This document shows positions 35,498 to 44,313 of a stretch of DNA of 64,000 bases, in pieces. A program made the translations under genes and the position numbers. The notes beneath the pieces were generated by a model that worked only from the letters and a program-made list of their open reading frames with translations, searched no databases and had not been told where the DNA came from. How positions within the stretch are numbered: position 1 is the stretch's first letter; every line of letters starts with the position of its first letter. Source of the DNA: Flavobacterium sp. (GTDB lineage: Bacteria; Bacteroidota; Bacteroidia; Flavobacteriales; Flavobacteriaceae); assembly GCF_027490375.1 (NCBI RefSeq), contig NZ_JAIXYH010000018.1:1-64000 (forward strand), read 5' to 3'.

Positions 35498-36835
35498 ATG
35501 TTTGATAATCTGAGCGAAAAACTCGACAAAGCATTTCACATACTAAAAGGACACGGTAAAATTACCGAGATCAACGTAGCTGAAACCTTGAAAGAGGTTC
35601 GTCGTGCTTTACTCGATGCCGATGTTAACTTTAAAATTGCGAAAGATTTTACCGCACGCGTTAAAGATAAAGCCATTGGACAAAACGTTTTAACGACACT
35701 ACAGCCGGGACAACTGCTCGTGAAATTAGTGAAAGACGAATTGGTAGACCTCATGGGCGGCGATGTTGCAGGTGTTAACCTCTCAGGCAATCCAACCGTA
35801 ATATTGATGTCTGGTTTACAGGGTTCTGGTAAAACAACCTTTTCCGGAAAATTAGCCAACTACCTTAAAACCAAGAAAAATAAAAAACCACTTTTGGTGG
35901 CTTGCGACATTTATCGTCCGGCGGCAATTAACCAATTACACGTAGTTGGTAAGTCGATTGACGTGGAGGTTTACTCGGAAATCGAGAACAAAAATCCAGT
36001 TGAAATCGCGCAAAACGCCATCAAATACGCTAAAGCAAACGGATTTAATTTAGTGATTGTCGATACCGCTGGACGTTTGGCAGTTGACGAAGAAATGATG
36101 GACGAAATTGCACGCGTACATCAAGCCATTCAACCTCACGAAACACTATTTGTAGTGGATTCAATGACTGGTCAAGATGCCGTTAATACAGCAAAAGCCT
36201 TTAACGATCGATTAAACTTCGATGGAGTAGTACTTACAAAGCTCGATGGTGATACACGTGGCGGAGCAGCATTGTCGATTAAATCGGTCGTAAACAAACC
36301 AATCAAATTCATCGGTACTGGCGAGAAAATGGACGCTATCGACGCGTTTTACCCTTCACGTATGGCCGATCGTATTTTGGGAATGGGCGACGTGGTTTCG
36401 CTTGTAGAACGTGCCCAAGCACAATTCGATGAGGAAGAAGCACGAAAACTTCAAAAGAAAATCGCCAAGAACCAATTCGGATTCGACGATTTCCTTGCCC
36501 AAATTCAACAAGTAAAGAAAATGGGTAATATGAAAGACCTAATCGGAATGATTCCCGGAGCTTCGAAAGCCATGAAAGATATCGACATTCAAGACGATGC
36601 ATTCAAGCACATCGAAGCCATAATTTATTCGATGACTCCCGAAGAACGCAGCAAACCAACCTTAATCGATACAAGACGTAAAAATAGAATTGCCAAAGGA
36701 TCAGGAACCAAAATCGAACAAGTAAATCAATTGATGAAACAGTTCGATCAAATGAGCAAGATGATGAAGATGATGCAAGGTCCGGGCGGAAAACAAATGA
36801 TGAAAATGATGGGCGGCATGAAGGGAATGCGATAG
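35498..36835 (+). CDS. ffh: signal recognition particle protein Ffh
   Basis: 445 residues. Binds 4.5S RNA and signal peptides and delivers ribosomes to FtsY at the membrane. It has the N-domain (MFDNLSEKLDKAFHILKG), the GTPase P-loop GLQGSGKTT, DTAGR, and TKLDGDTRGGA. The Met-rich M domain ends in a run of MMK/MMG units. It is followed 42 bp later by folD on the same strand. Confidence 0.97.
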   Translation: MFDNLSEKLDKAFHILKGHGKITEINVAETLKEVRRALLDADVNFKIAKDFTARVKDKAIGQNVLTTLQPGQLLVKLVKDELVDLMGGDVAGVNLSGNPTVILMSGLQGSGKTTFSGKLANYLKTKKNKKPLLVACDIYRPAAINQLHVVGKSIDVEVYSEIENKNPVEIAQNAIKYAKANGFNLVIVDTAGRLAVDEEMMDEIARVHQAIQPHETLFVVDSMTGQDAVNTAKAFNDRLNFDGVVLTKLDGDTRGGAALSIKSVVNKPIKFIGTGEKMDAIDAFYPSRMADRILGMGDVVSLVERAQAQFDEEEARKLQKKIAKNQFGFDDFLAQIQQVKKMGNMKDLIGMIPGASKAMKDIDIQDDAFKHIEAIIYSMTPEERSKPTLIDTRRKNRIAKGSGTKIEQVNQLMKQFDQMSKMMKMMQGPGGKQMMKMMGGMKGMR

Positions 36836-36877
36836 TCCGCCAGCATTTTCTCCCGATAACACAACAACACAACTACT

Positions 36878-37762
36878 ATGCATATTTTAGACGGGAAACA
36901 AACTGCGGAAGACATCAAAAACGAAATTGCAGCTGAAGTTGCAGCAATGAAAGCAAAAGGCGAAAAAGTACCACACTTAGCAGCCATCATTGTTGGTAAC
37001 GACGGCGCAAGCTTAACCTACGTAAACAGCAAGGTAAAAGCCTGCGAACGCGTGGGTTTCGAGTCTACGCTGATACGAATGCCCAGCACCACTTCCGAAA
37101 CCGAACTACTCAAAAAAATCAATCAACTTAACGCCGACGATAACATCGATGGATTCATCGTACAACTTCCCTTGCCAGATCAAATTGATACACAGGAAGT
37201 TATTAATGCCATCGATCCCAGTAAAGATGTCGACGGTTTTCATCCCGAAAATTTTGGAAAAATGGCGTTGGATATGTCGACTTTTATCCCAGCTACGCCT
37301 TTCGGAATTCTCGAATTACTCGAGCGTTACAACGTAGAAACCAAAGGAAAACATACGGTCGTTATCGGTAGGTCGCACATTGTGGGTCGCCCAATGAGCA
37401 TTCTCATGGGTCGCAAAGGCTTTCCGGGGAATTCTACGGTTACCTTAACGCACAGTTATACCAAAAATATCGCACAAATTACCACGCAAGCCGATATCAT
37501 CATCACGGCACTCGGCGTTCCAAATTATCTGAAAGCCGAAATGGTTAAAGACGGCGCCGTAGTCATTGACGTGGGAATTACGCGCATCGCCGACGATACT
37601 ACAGAAAAAGGCTATCGCATTACAGGCGACGTTGATTTCGAAAACGTAAGCAAAAAAACCTCGTACATTACACCTGTTCCCGGCGGCGTTGGCCCGATGA
37701 CTATTGCAATGTTGCTTAAAAATACGCTTTTAGCGAGAGAGCAGCGCAGGTTGGTGAAGTAA
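36878..37762 (+). CDS. folD: bifunctional methylene-THF dehydrogenase/cyclohydrolase FolD
   Basis: 294 residues. Interconverts 5,10-methylene-THF and 10-formyl-THF using NADP. Seen: VGNDGASLTYVNSKVKAC with the catalytic Tyr/Lys region, the family motif GFIVQLPLP, VIGRSHIVGRPMS for the cofactor site, and the end motif TPVPGGVGPMT. It probably shares a transcript with ffh. Confidence 0.97.
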   Translation: MHILDGKQTAEDIKNEIAAEVAAMKAKGEKVPHLAAIIVGNDGASLTYVNSKVKACERVGFESTLIRMPSTTSETELLKKINQLNADDNIDGFIVQLPLPDQIDTQEVINAIDPSKDVDGFHPENFGKMALDMSTFIPATPFGILELLERYNVETKGKHTVVIGRSHIVGRPMSILMGRKGFPGNSTVTLTHSYTKNIAQITTQADIIITALGVPNYLKAEMVKDGAVVIDVGITRIADDTTEKGYRITGDVDFENVSKKTSYITPVPGGVGPMTIAMLLKNTLLAREQRRLVK

Positions 37763-37833
37763 GTTATTGAATTGCATTTAGATCGTTAATAAAATTTGAC
37801 ACTAATATACAATGTTTCCAAAACTAAAAATTG

Positions 37834-38489
37834 TCACAGTGAAGAAGGAGTATCTTGTTCTTTTTGAGCTTTGCTGCTTTTGATTTTCCTCAAGATTGGT
37901 TTCTCAAAGAAGGTAAACTGTTCGTAAAGGTCATCAAGAATAATATTTCTTGTAACTCCATACTTATCCTGATTTAAGACTTTACTTAGAATTTCATTTA
38001 TATCAATTCGACTTTCTTTTTTTAATCTCTCCAAATCTGACCTTTTGATTTTATCAAAGCATTCTATAACATTTAAAATAATATTTTGTATTACTACAAA
38101 ATTCTTTGCTTTTCGATAAAAATTTATGGAATGTGTATACGCAAGGAGAGCGTTAAAGTAATCTTTATTATCCAAAAAGTTATTACCTTCGATCAAAGAG
38201 AGTCCCCCTTCTGAATTATTATATAATCTTTTTGCTTTCCTCTTCAGTGCAAACTTTGACTTTGTTAGTTCGTTCTTCAACATCAATTCAACCTCTACTT
38301 TCAATTCATTTTTAGAAGTTTCGACTTCTTTTCTTAGTGCTTCTCTTAAAGTATCCTCACTTAATTTTAAAGTTCGTTTCTGATACCATTGTATTAAAAG
38401 AGGAGCAATTACACCAACTATTGTTAAAGCAATCGTGCCTACTATAATAAGCTTGTCCCATGCGGAATTATAGGTAAGTGGCTGGTTTT
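37834..38489 (-). pseudogene. membrane-anchored helical-repeat protein, 5' end removed by IS
   Basis: The frame runs open from inside the IS3 border (about 38489) to the stop at 37834, about 218 codons. It includes WDKLIIVGTIALTIVGVIAP, a TM anchor, then a coiled coil and a TPR-like stretch (NKDYFNALLAYTHSINFYRK). No ATG, GTG or TTG occurs before or within the TM part; the first usable start (TTG at 38304) would drop the anchor. The IS therefore seems to have taken the start codon. The family is not recognised. Confidence 0.6.
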
Positions 38490-38540
38490 TTTGAACAGGT
38501 TAAAAATAGAGTTAAATTAACCTTTTAAAAGAAAAACAGT

Positions 38541-38807
38541 ATGAAGACATCAAAATTTTCAGAGGAACAGATTATTTCGATCTTAAAGGAGCAAGAACAA
38601 GGCTTTAAAGTTGTTGATATCTGTCGCAAGCATGGTTTAAGTGAACCGACTTTTTACAGTTGGAAAAAGAAGTACGATGGTTTTAGTGTGAGTGAACTTC
38701 GTCGTCTGAGAGAACTAGAACAAGAAAATAGTCGTTTAAAACGGGCTGTTGCTGATTTAACGCTAGATAACCAAATTTTGAAGGATGTAAATTCAAAAAA
38801 GTGGTAA
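38541..38807 (+). CDS. IS3-family transposase OrfA
   Basis: 88 residues. The helix-turn-helix EEQIISILKEQEQGFKVVDI...HGLSEPTFYSWKKKY is followed by a leucine-zipper-like helix (LRELEQENSRLKRAVADL). This is the DNA-binding half of the transposase. The end overlaps orfB, and A AAA AAG at 38795-38801 is a classic -1 slippery site, so an OrfAB fusion is expected. Confidence 0.93.
   Translation: MKTSKFSEEQIISILKEQEQGFKVVDICRKHGLSEPTFYSWKKKYDGFSVSELRRLRELEQENSRLKRAVADLTLDNQILKDVNSKKW
38795..38801 (+). promoter_or_regulatory. programmed -1 frameshift site A AAA AAG
   Basis: In the orfA frame the codons read TCA AAA AAG TGG TAA. Slipping one base back at AAG enters the orfB frame as GTG GTA ACG. 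Confidence 0.75.
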
Positions 38808-39613
38808 CGCCTGAGCAAAAAGAGCAATGTGCGGTGTACGTTGAACAGACATTCAAAGTATCGCATGCTCGGGCGTGTAAACTAGTTAGTTGCTCTAGAA
38901 CTACTAAGTATTATAACAAGAAGATGCCTATAAAAGATGCGCGGGTAGCGGAATTGATTTCTCAGGTAATAGGCAGTAGCCGGCGTGGGCGAAAAAAAGT
39001 GATTCCGCTAGTGCTTAAAAAAGACCCTAAGCAAAGCGCTTTTAGAATTAGGAGAGTTTACACCCAATCGGGGTATTCCCTTTTCAAGCGTCCACGAAAG
39101 CGTGTTGCCAACAATCAGCCTAATCCGGCGCAAGTTCCGCTGATGGCAAATGAGGAATGGGCAATCGACTTTATGTACGATTCGCTTGTGACAGGTCGTG
39201 CCATACGCTCTTTGAACATCATTGATCCGTTTAATCGCGTATGCAAAGGCATTTATATTAAACACAGCTTCGCGGCAAAAAGCTTGATAGAGTCGATGGA
39301 ACAAGCCATTGAGAAACACGGCAAACCAAAATCTATTCGCACAGACAACGGTCCGGAATTCATCTCAAAAGCGTTTCAACTTTGGATGCATAAAAACAGT
39401 ATAAAATGGCATGCTATTGAAAAGGGAAAGCCGCAACAAAACTGTTTTATCGAACGTTTTAACAGAACTGCTAGAGAAGATTTTTTCGATCTTAACTTAT
39501 TCCGTGACTTGCAACAAGCAAATGAACTCGCTGGAGTATATCTCAACGAATACAATGATTACAGACCGCATGAATCTTTGCTTAACCAAACACCTTCTCA
39601 ATATGCTGCGTAG
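38801..39613 (+). CDS. IS3-family transposase OrfB (integrase core)
   Basis: 270 residues from GTG 38801. The DDE catalytic triad lies in EEWAIDFMYD, IRTDNGPEFIS and the Glu of QQNCFIERFNRTAREDFF. This is the rve domain with an upstream HTH_21 region. It is normally made by -1 frameshifting from orfA. The frame is intact, so the element may be active. Confidence 0.93.
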   Translation: MVTPEQKEQCAVYVEQTFKVSHARACKLVSCSRTTKYYNKKMPIKDARVAELISQVIGSSRRGRKKVIPLVLKKDPKQSAFRIRRVYTQSGYSLFKRPRKRVANNQPNPAQVPLMANEEWAIDFMYDSLVTGRAIRSLNIIDPFNRVCKGIYIKHSFAAKSLIESMEQAIEKHGKPKSIRTDNGPEFISKAFQLWMHKNSIKWHAIEKGKPQQNCFIERFNRTAREDFFDLNLFRDLQQANELAGVYLNEYNDYRPHESLLNQTPSQYAA

Positions 39614-39762
39614 GTTTTTTTTAGGAATAAGCCCTCTGAAATGCGAAAAGCAGACACCAACACAGGCATCTGCTTTTGCGACATTTCATCGGGTGAACTT
39701 AACCCTGGCGAGTTGCTCCTCAGCAGAGCTCGATTCCGTTTCAGTTCAAAACAAATTTCAAA

Positions 39763-40536
39763 TCAAAAAACTATATTTACAAACTGTCGAAAAAGCCGAC
39801 CACTTTCAGTCTGTATTAACGGTGTTTTAATCAATTCTTTGTACACATCAGGCATATCTTTTTTCAGTAACTTATCCTCATCCATGATTTCACTTGATGT
39901 CGAGTTGTGTTTTTTAAACTTAACTTTAAATGCATCAACTTCATCATCTGCCCACAATTTCTTTATCCCCCTATTTAAATCACATTTTGTTAATTGAACT
40001 TTATGCTGAATCGTTGATTCTACAAAATTATTTAAAATTGTATCATCTTTTACATCTCGTGTTACAGCGACAACCTTATCTGAAATTATAGAAGCTAAAT
40101 TTCGCTCTAAAATATTTGTAAATACAAGTAGTTTTGTTCCGTTCTTGTGTATTTGAACGGGTATTATAAAATCAATAGAATTTACTTCATTCGTACCTTT
40201 GTTGAAAAAGGCGAAAGTTGTGGGAAACAAAAAATTATATATCGTATGATTATTATTGACTTTATTTATAGACTTTAAATATGGATTTGCAGACATATAA
40301 TTTGCAGGCAATACACCTATATAATTGTAAACATATACATGCTGCTTTAATAATGAGAAATTATTAAAAATAGCTGTTTCGATTTGAGCCTTCGTGTTAG
40401 TTTCCACGATACGATTTACTAACTGCTGTTGTCTTTCCTTATATTCTGTTAAATTAAAAATTTCTTTTATCGTCCCGACAGAAAAGGCTTTGATCATTCT
40501 TTTATAAACCTCGTCAACGCTATTTATATCATCCAT
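39763..40536 (-). CDS. hypothetical protein
   Basis: 257 residues, start ATG 40536. No signal peptide or TM helix. The middle (INSIDFIIPVQIHKNGTKLLVF) looks like a mixed alpha/beta domain. The family is not recognised. It lies immediately beyond the right end of the IS and on the same strand as the clipped gene at 37834-38489, so the two may have been an operon before the insertion. Confidence 0.6.
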   Translation of the reverse strand: MDDINSVDEVYKRMIKAFSVGTIKEIFNLTEYKERQQQLVNRIVETNTKAQIETAIFNNFSLLKQHVYVYNYIGVLPANYMSANPYLKSINKVNNNHTIYNFLFPTTFAFFNKGTNEVNSIDFIIPVQIHKNGTKLLVFTNILERNLASIISDKVVAVTRDVKDDTILNNFVESTIQHKVQLTKCDLNRGIKKLWADDEVDAFKVKFKKHNSTSSEIMDEDKLLKKDMPDVYKELIKTPLIQTESGRLFRQFVNIVF

Positions 40537-40672
40537 GGTAAATATAATTTTACTTTATTGCAATTGTAAGAAATTTTGTAATCGTTAAAGAAGGAAGTTT
40601 ATTGTTATTATCAAATTTTATTGACAGAAAGTAAGGTAGTCTCAATGTTTTATAAAACTATTAAATTTATTT

Positions 40673-40712
40673 CAAATATGCACCATGTCGAACAAATATG
40701 CACCATGTCGAA
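40673..40712. repeat. 20-bp unit repeated twice in tandem
   Basis: CAAATATGCACCATGTCGAA occurs twice back to back. Tandem 20-bp repeats of this kind (on the minus strand TTCGACATGGTGCATATTTG) recall the ends of IS21-family elements, but no istA/istB gene is nearby. No gene is visible in 40537-41112. Confidence 0.5.
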
Positions 40713-41112
40713 CTATTATAACTGCCTTAGCTGAAGCCGTTCGATTGTCCTTAGATCACAGTGATTAGTTTGTTATTCTTCGATACAAAACTCAGTGCAT
40801 TTCTTGATGTCTGATTTTTGCGAATAAATGGATCTTCGTCCTTTCGCGACTTTCAAGTTTTTAGATTAGTTTAAAGCATTCAGTATGGGTGTTTCATAAG
40901 CACAAATACGCATTTTCCTGATTGACATTTTGGGCTTTTTGATGTCGTTCTTTACAACACACAGCTTTTATTTACAAAGAACGTGGTGTCGCGATTTAAC
41001 GATTTGTTTTTACTTACGTTAAAGATATTATGGTAATATAAATTATCCCACGTCATACCCGTTTATTATATTTGTCATATAAAATATTCGTGCTTCACGC
41101 ATTATTGCTAGA

Positions 41113-41294
41113 ATCCAAATTACCACACTAGAACTAGCGTTCTAGGATTACAAATGCAAACAATGTGTACGAGTACGCCGTTATGGCGTGGCTTGTGCTA
41201 TTGCATTTGTAGGGTGTGGTAATCCTGGATTTAGCATGGTACTTGTCCACGCTTGTTTTATCTACAACATTCATTAAATCCAAAATTACCACAC
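41113..41294. repeat. structured inverted/direct repeat element upstream of a secreted protein gene
   Basis: ATTACCACAC (41119-41128) is inverted at 41214-41223 and repeated directly just before the ATG (41285-41294). Nested inside are CTAGAAC/GTTCTAG (41128-41145), TACAAATGCAA/TTGCATTTGTA (41149-41159 and 41201-41211) and ACGCC/GGCGT (41175-41189). It could be a REP-like palindrome cluster, a MITE or a structured leader. Confidence 0.55.
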
Positions 41295-41295
41295 G

Positions 41296-42153
41296 ATGAA
41301 AAACACCACTATTAGGCTAGGTGCATGCATTCTATTTGCATGTTTTAACTTTGGAGCATACGCTCAAGATTCATTTGAAATTAATGATGAAACAGTAGCT
41401 CGTTTACAGTATAGTAAAGTATTTACTATCGAGCATAAAAAGTTTCCAGAAGTGAACCGAGAAGCTGATTTTATCGATTATCCTGTGCCAGTTGCCTCTC
41501 TTTTGGGAAAGTATGAGATTCAACCTACACATTATAGAATCGCAACCAGCGATGGATTTCGAGGTAAATTTCTTGCTGATGAATTAATAGTGTCAGCCGA
41601 AGAACTTGCACAAGCGACGCAAAGCACATATTTGATATTAGTGAGATTGTCTGATAATGAGAGGTTTGTTTTTCGAGCAAGTGATATCGAGAATATTCGT
41701 CGAGAGGAACAAATTAAAAGGACAATAGCTTGGGCTCAAGCTCAAGGATTCAAGCCTTATAAAGATGGCGAAGATTACTATATAAAATCGAAGAAATGCG
41801 ACATCAGACTAGATGCAAGAACGCTGACCGAATTGAAAAATGATTCAATGTACATCATAAAATTAGATGCTGACCAAACAAAAATTATGGAATTAGTTCA
41901 ACAGACTAAAGTACATATCAAAATTTTAGATAGTTATTTGGGAACGTATCGCCTCAAAAGACAAAACACACCTACTGCAACTCTTGCAGCATGGCGAAAA
42001 GCAACTTTGAATGCGCAGAAGCTAGCAAATAAAATCTATAGTCTTAATAAAAAATACGATGGTAACTATTCATTTTCGTTATTAAATAAGACAAATACTT
42101 ATGATGTATTTTTGGATAACCTTAATGCATCCAAAGGCGTTTTAGGAATGTAG
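41296..42153 (+). CDS. hypothetical exported protein
   Basis: 285 residues with signal MKNTTIRLGACILFACFNFGAYA. The mature part is helical and charged (for example RREEQIKRTIAWAQAQGFK) with no motif I recognise. The start codon abuts the third copy of the ATTACCACAC repeat. It is convergent with a 56-residue ORF that ends 2 bp away. Part of the accessory island. Confidence 0.6.
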   Translation: MKNTTIRLGACILFACFNFGAYAQDSFEINDETVARLQYSKVFTIEHKKFPEVNREADFIDYPVPVASLLGKYEIQPTHYRIATSDGFRGKFLADELIVSAEELAQATQSTYLILVRLSDNERFVFRASDIENIRREEQIKRTIAWAQAQGFKPYKDGEDYYIKSKKCDIRLDARTLTELKNDSMYIIKLDADQTKIMELVQQTKVHIKILDSYLGTYRLKRQNTPTATLAAWRKATLNAQKLANKIYSLNKKYDGNYSFSLLNKTNTYDVFLDNLNASKGVLGM

Positions 42154-42154
42154 T

Positions 42155-42325
42155 CTAATACTTTTTGGGTTCTGTCCTCATTATTGAAGCCGGCTCATTA
42201 TCAGACGGCTCATCCGTTGTTATTTCTCGGGAAGGTTTTATTTGGTCGTCAAGGAACGACTCTATAGTATGGAGTTCTTCCTTATTTGCAATAGATTCAG
42301 TAATCCAAGTAGCTAATGATATCAT
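42155..42325 (-). CDS. small acidic hypothetical protein
   Basis: A 56-codon frame from ATG 42325 to TAG 42157-42155, beginning MISLATWITESIANKEEL. It is acidic overall, with helical propensity in the first half. It follows the IS1595-type transposase stop by 35 bp on the same strand, so it may be a passenger gene. It exactly fills the space to the convergent gene. No family is recognised. Confidence 0.4.
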   Translation of the reverse strand: MISLATWITESIANKEELHTIESFLDDQIKPSREITTDEPSDNEPASIMRTEPKKY

Positions 42326-42360
42326 TTATAAAAGTTTTGAATATATTTTATGTATATCGT

Positions 42361-43548
42361 TTACTGTAAAGTTTCAGCCGTAAGTTGTTTATAATTCAAA
42401 CTTTGATTTGATTGCAGCAATAGTAAATTAAATCGTTTACCGACTGGTAAAGTTCTCGTATTTCGTCGATAAACAAATTCATCCAGATATCTTTGCAGAT
42501 GCTTAACACTTACTCTCTTGTATGTGCCTTTCATTGCAGGCTTTATGTTACTCCATAAATTTTCAACTGAATTAGTATGGAATTGGCCATTTTTAAATTG
42601 TCCTTTCTTATGAACAACTTCTACATGTAGGAAATCCCACCAAAGTCCTCGATAGCCTTTGTGTCCATCGCTGACGATTATTGAACCTGGTTTAACGTGT
42701 TTTCGAATTATAGGCTTTAAGGTTGTGCCTTTTCGATTCTCAACAACTTTTGCGTAAGCCATTCCATCACTGCTAACCATTCCAAATACAGCAGACTTAG
42801 TTTTTAAACTAACACCTTGAGTTCCTGCGACTCTTTTACCAACATTTTTATTTGCATTTCGTCCACCAATAAGTGTTTCATCCATTTGCGTAACATTATC
42901 AAACATAAAGTCTTTATCAATGTTTCCAAAAGCTTCACGAATACGGGACAACATGAACCATGCTGTTTTTTGTGTGATGCCTAAAGTCTTATGAATAGTG
43001 TAACTACTAACGCCAGCTGAATCCAAACATATCATACTAATTACTCGAAACCATTTCCGTAAAGGGACTTTTGAATTTTCAAAAATAGTGCCTGCCGTAA
43101 CGCTAAAGGGACTATTACAATCTTTACAACGATAATACCCCCTAAACTGTCCACGGGTCTTATGTGGTTTATGTAACGCACTCTGACTTCCGCATTTATG
43201 ACAAATTGGTTCATCGCCCCATAGTAACTGTTCCAAGTGTTTTCGGCAACTTTCATCAGACAACAAGACAACGTCCATATCATAGGGAGACTTAAATACA
43301 GTCGCTCTACATATCTCATTGTCAGTATATTGTGTCATAATTGATTTATTAAATTTAATAAATTTGGATGACACGGGTAACGTACTAATACCTTTGTTTG
43401 ACAACTTGTTAACAGTTTCAATTGCTTCGATAGACAAAGAGTCATCAACCCAAACAGGAGTCTTAATCAGATAGTCACTAGTTGTGAAAATATTAAATTT
43501 GACTCTTTGACGACCTCGAATAATTGTGCCTCTTTTCCGCTGTTCCAT
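42361..43548 (-). CDS. IS1595-family (ISXO2-like) transposase
   Basis: 395 residues from ATG 43548 (MEQRKRGTIIRG). The zinc ribbon CHKCG...CKDC is followed by a DDE domain: QMDETLIGGRN, IVSDGHKGY, and HTNSVENLWSNIKPAMKG near the C-terminus. The ISXO2-like pattern is clear. I could not find terminal inverted repeats, so the element's limits are not given. The N-terminal extension of about 80 residues before the zinc ribbon is unusual in my reading. Confidence 0.9.
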   Translation of the reverse strand: MEQRKRGTIIRGRQRVKFNIFTTSDYLIKTPVWVDDSLSIEAIETVNKLSNKGISTLPVSSKFIKFNKSIMTQYTDNEICRATVFKSPYDMDVVLLSDESCRKHLEQLLWGDEPICHKCGSQSALHKPHKTRGQFRGYYRCKDCNSPFSVTAGTIFENSKVPLRKWFRVISMICLDSAGVSSYTIHKTLGITQKTAWFMLSRIREAFGNIDKDFMFDNVTQMDETLIGGRNANKNVGKRVAGTQGVSLKTKSAVFGMVSSDGMAYAKVVENRKGTTLKPIIRKHVKPGSIIVSDGHKGYRGLWWDFLHVEVVHKKGQFKNGQFHTNSVENLWSNIKPAMKGTYKRVSVKHLQRYLDEFVYRRNTRTLPVGKRFNLLLLQSNQSLNYKQLTAETLQ

Positions 43549-43627
43549 TTTCTTTAATTTAGAATTGGCGCAGATGAAACAATGTGCTGTCAAAAAATAA
43601 TTCAAAATTGAAAATTTGCACAAACGC

Positions 43628-43659
43628 AAGAAAGCCAGTCGGTTAGGACTGGCTTTCTT
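43628..43659. terminator. 13-bp perfect hairpin
   Basis: AAGAAAGCCAGTC-GGTTAG-GACTGGCTTTCTT. It sits between the transposase gene and the 43-residue ORF and may terminate transcription of that ORF. There is no T run beyond the stem. Confidence 0.6.
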
Positions 43660-43684
43660 AGTGAGATTGTTAGATATATATAAT

Positions 43685-43816
43685 CTAATAATTGACCTTT
43701 AACGCATGAATTTGGAGAGCAATTAGGATAAGTTGCTCAATGCCTATAATAATTGCAATTGTCAGTTGGACCTTTTTGCTGATTGATTTTCTCCGGCGAT
43801 GTTTTGACCTACTCAT
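43685..43816 (-). CDS. small single-TM hypothetical protein
   Basis: A 43-codon frame from ATG 43816 to TAG 43687-43685. A basic head (MSRSKHRRRKSISKK) is followed by one hydrophobic helix (LTIAIIIGIEQLILIALQI), the shape of a real small membrane peptide. It is followed by the hairpin at 43628-43659. Function unknown; small toxins and holin-like peptides share this shape. Confidence 0.4.
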   Translation of the reverse strand: MSRSKHRRRKSISKKVQLTIAIIIGIEQLILIALQIHALKVNY

Positions 43817-43978
43817 TTTTAAGTGGAATTAAAGTTGAGCTGTATATATCTAACGGAGATTTCAATCAGTTTTTTGATCAATTATTTTTGCAATATATCG
43901 ACAATATTGAAAAATTCATTGTAACTATCTAATAGTCAATGCTAAAATTTTGTATATTTGAGACTATAATATTTCATT

Positions 43979-44209
43979 ATGAACTGGATTTCTTACCCTC
44001 AATATCGACCTGAAGTCTCGCAACCTTACTTAATTAGCGTTGAACGACCTTATGCGGTCTCAACTTTGACATTCAATACAATGGCATACTATGACGTAGA
44101 TACACAAAGATGGTTCAAATACGATGGGTTTGATGACAACAGCGCAAAGGAACTAATTACCAATAAAGTAGTTGGATGGCTTGGAGGCCTGACTACTTTT
44201 CTTGGCTAA
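43979..44209 (+). CDS. small hypothetical protein
   Basis: 76 residues from ATG 43979. It contains YDVDTQRWFKYDGFDDNS, reminiscent of phage-associated DUF551-type proteins (tentative). No signal or TM. It stands alone between the small membrane ORF and the SWIM protein, in the island. Confidence 0.5.
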   Translation: MNWISYPQYRPEVSQPYLISVERPYAVSTLTFNTMAYYDVDTQRWFKYDGFDDNSAKELITNKVVGWLGGLTTFLG

Positions 44210-44313
44210 TCTTTCATTTTCACGTAAAGAAAAACTCCGCCAATTGACAGAGTCAGAAACATTGTATATTAGTGTCTAAAATTTTTTTAAAACTCAGGTT
44301 TTTTACGCTTGCA

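Larger units (their letters stand above)
38490..39750 (+). mobile_element. IS3-family insertion sequence (IS407-like), ends tentative
   Basis: About 1.26 kb containing orfA and orfB. The proposed ends are imperfect inverted repeats: 38490-38511 against the reverse complement of 39729-39750 agree at 14 of 22 positions, both starting TTTGAAC. No convincing target duplication is seen. A hairpin at 39637-39688 (arms TGAAATGCGAAAAGCAGA and its near complement) lies downstream of orfB. Confidence 0.6.

Noticed and set aside
39614-39760. Possible extra gene in the IS3 tail
   Set aside because: Only short frames cross the hairpin at 39637-39688; the segment is best read as the non-coding right end of the IS.
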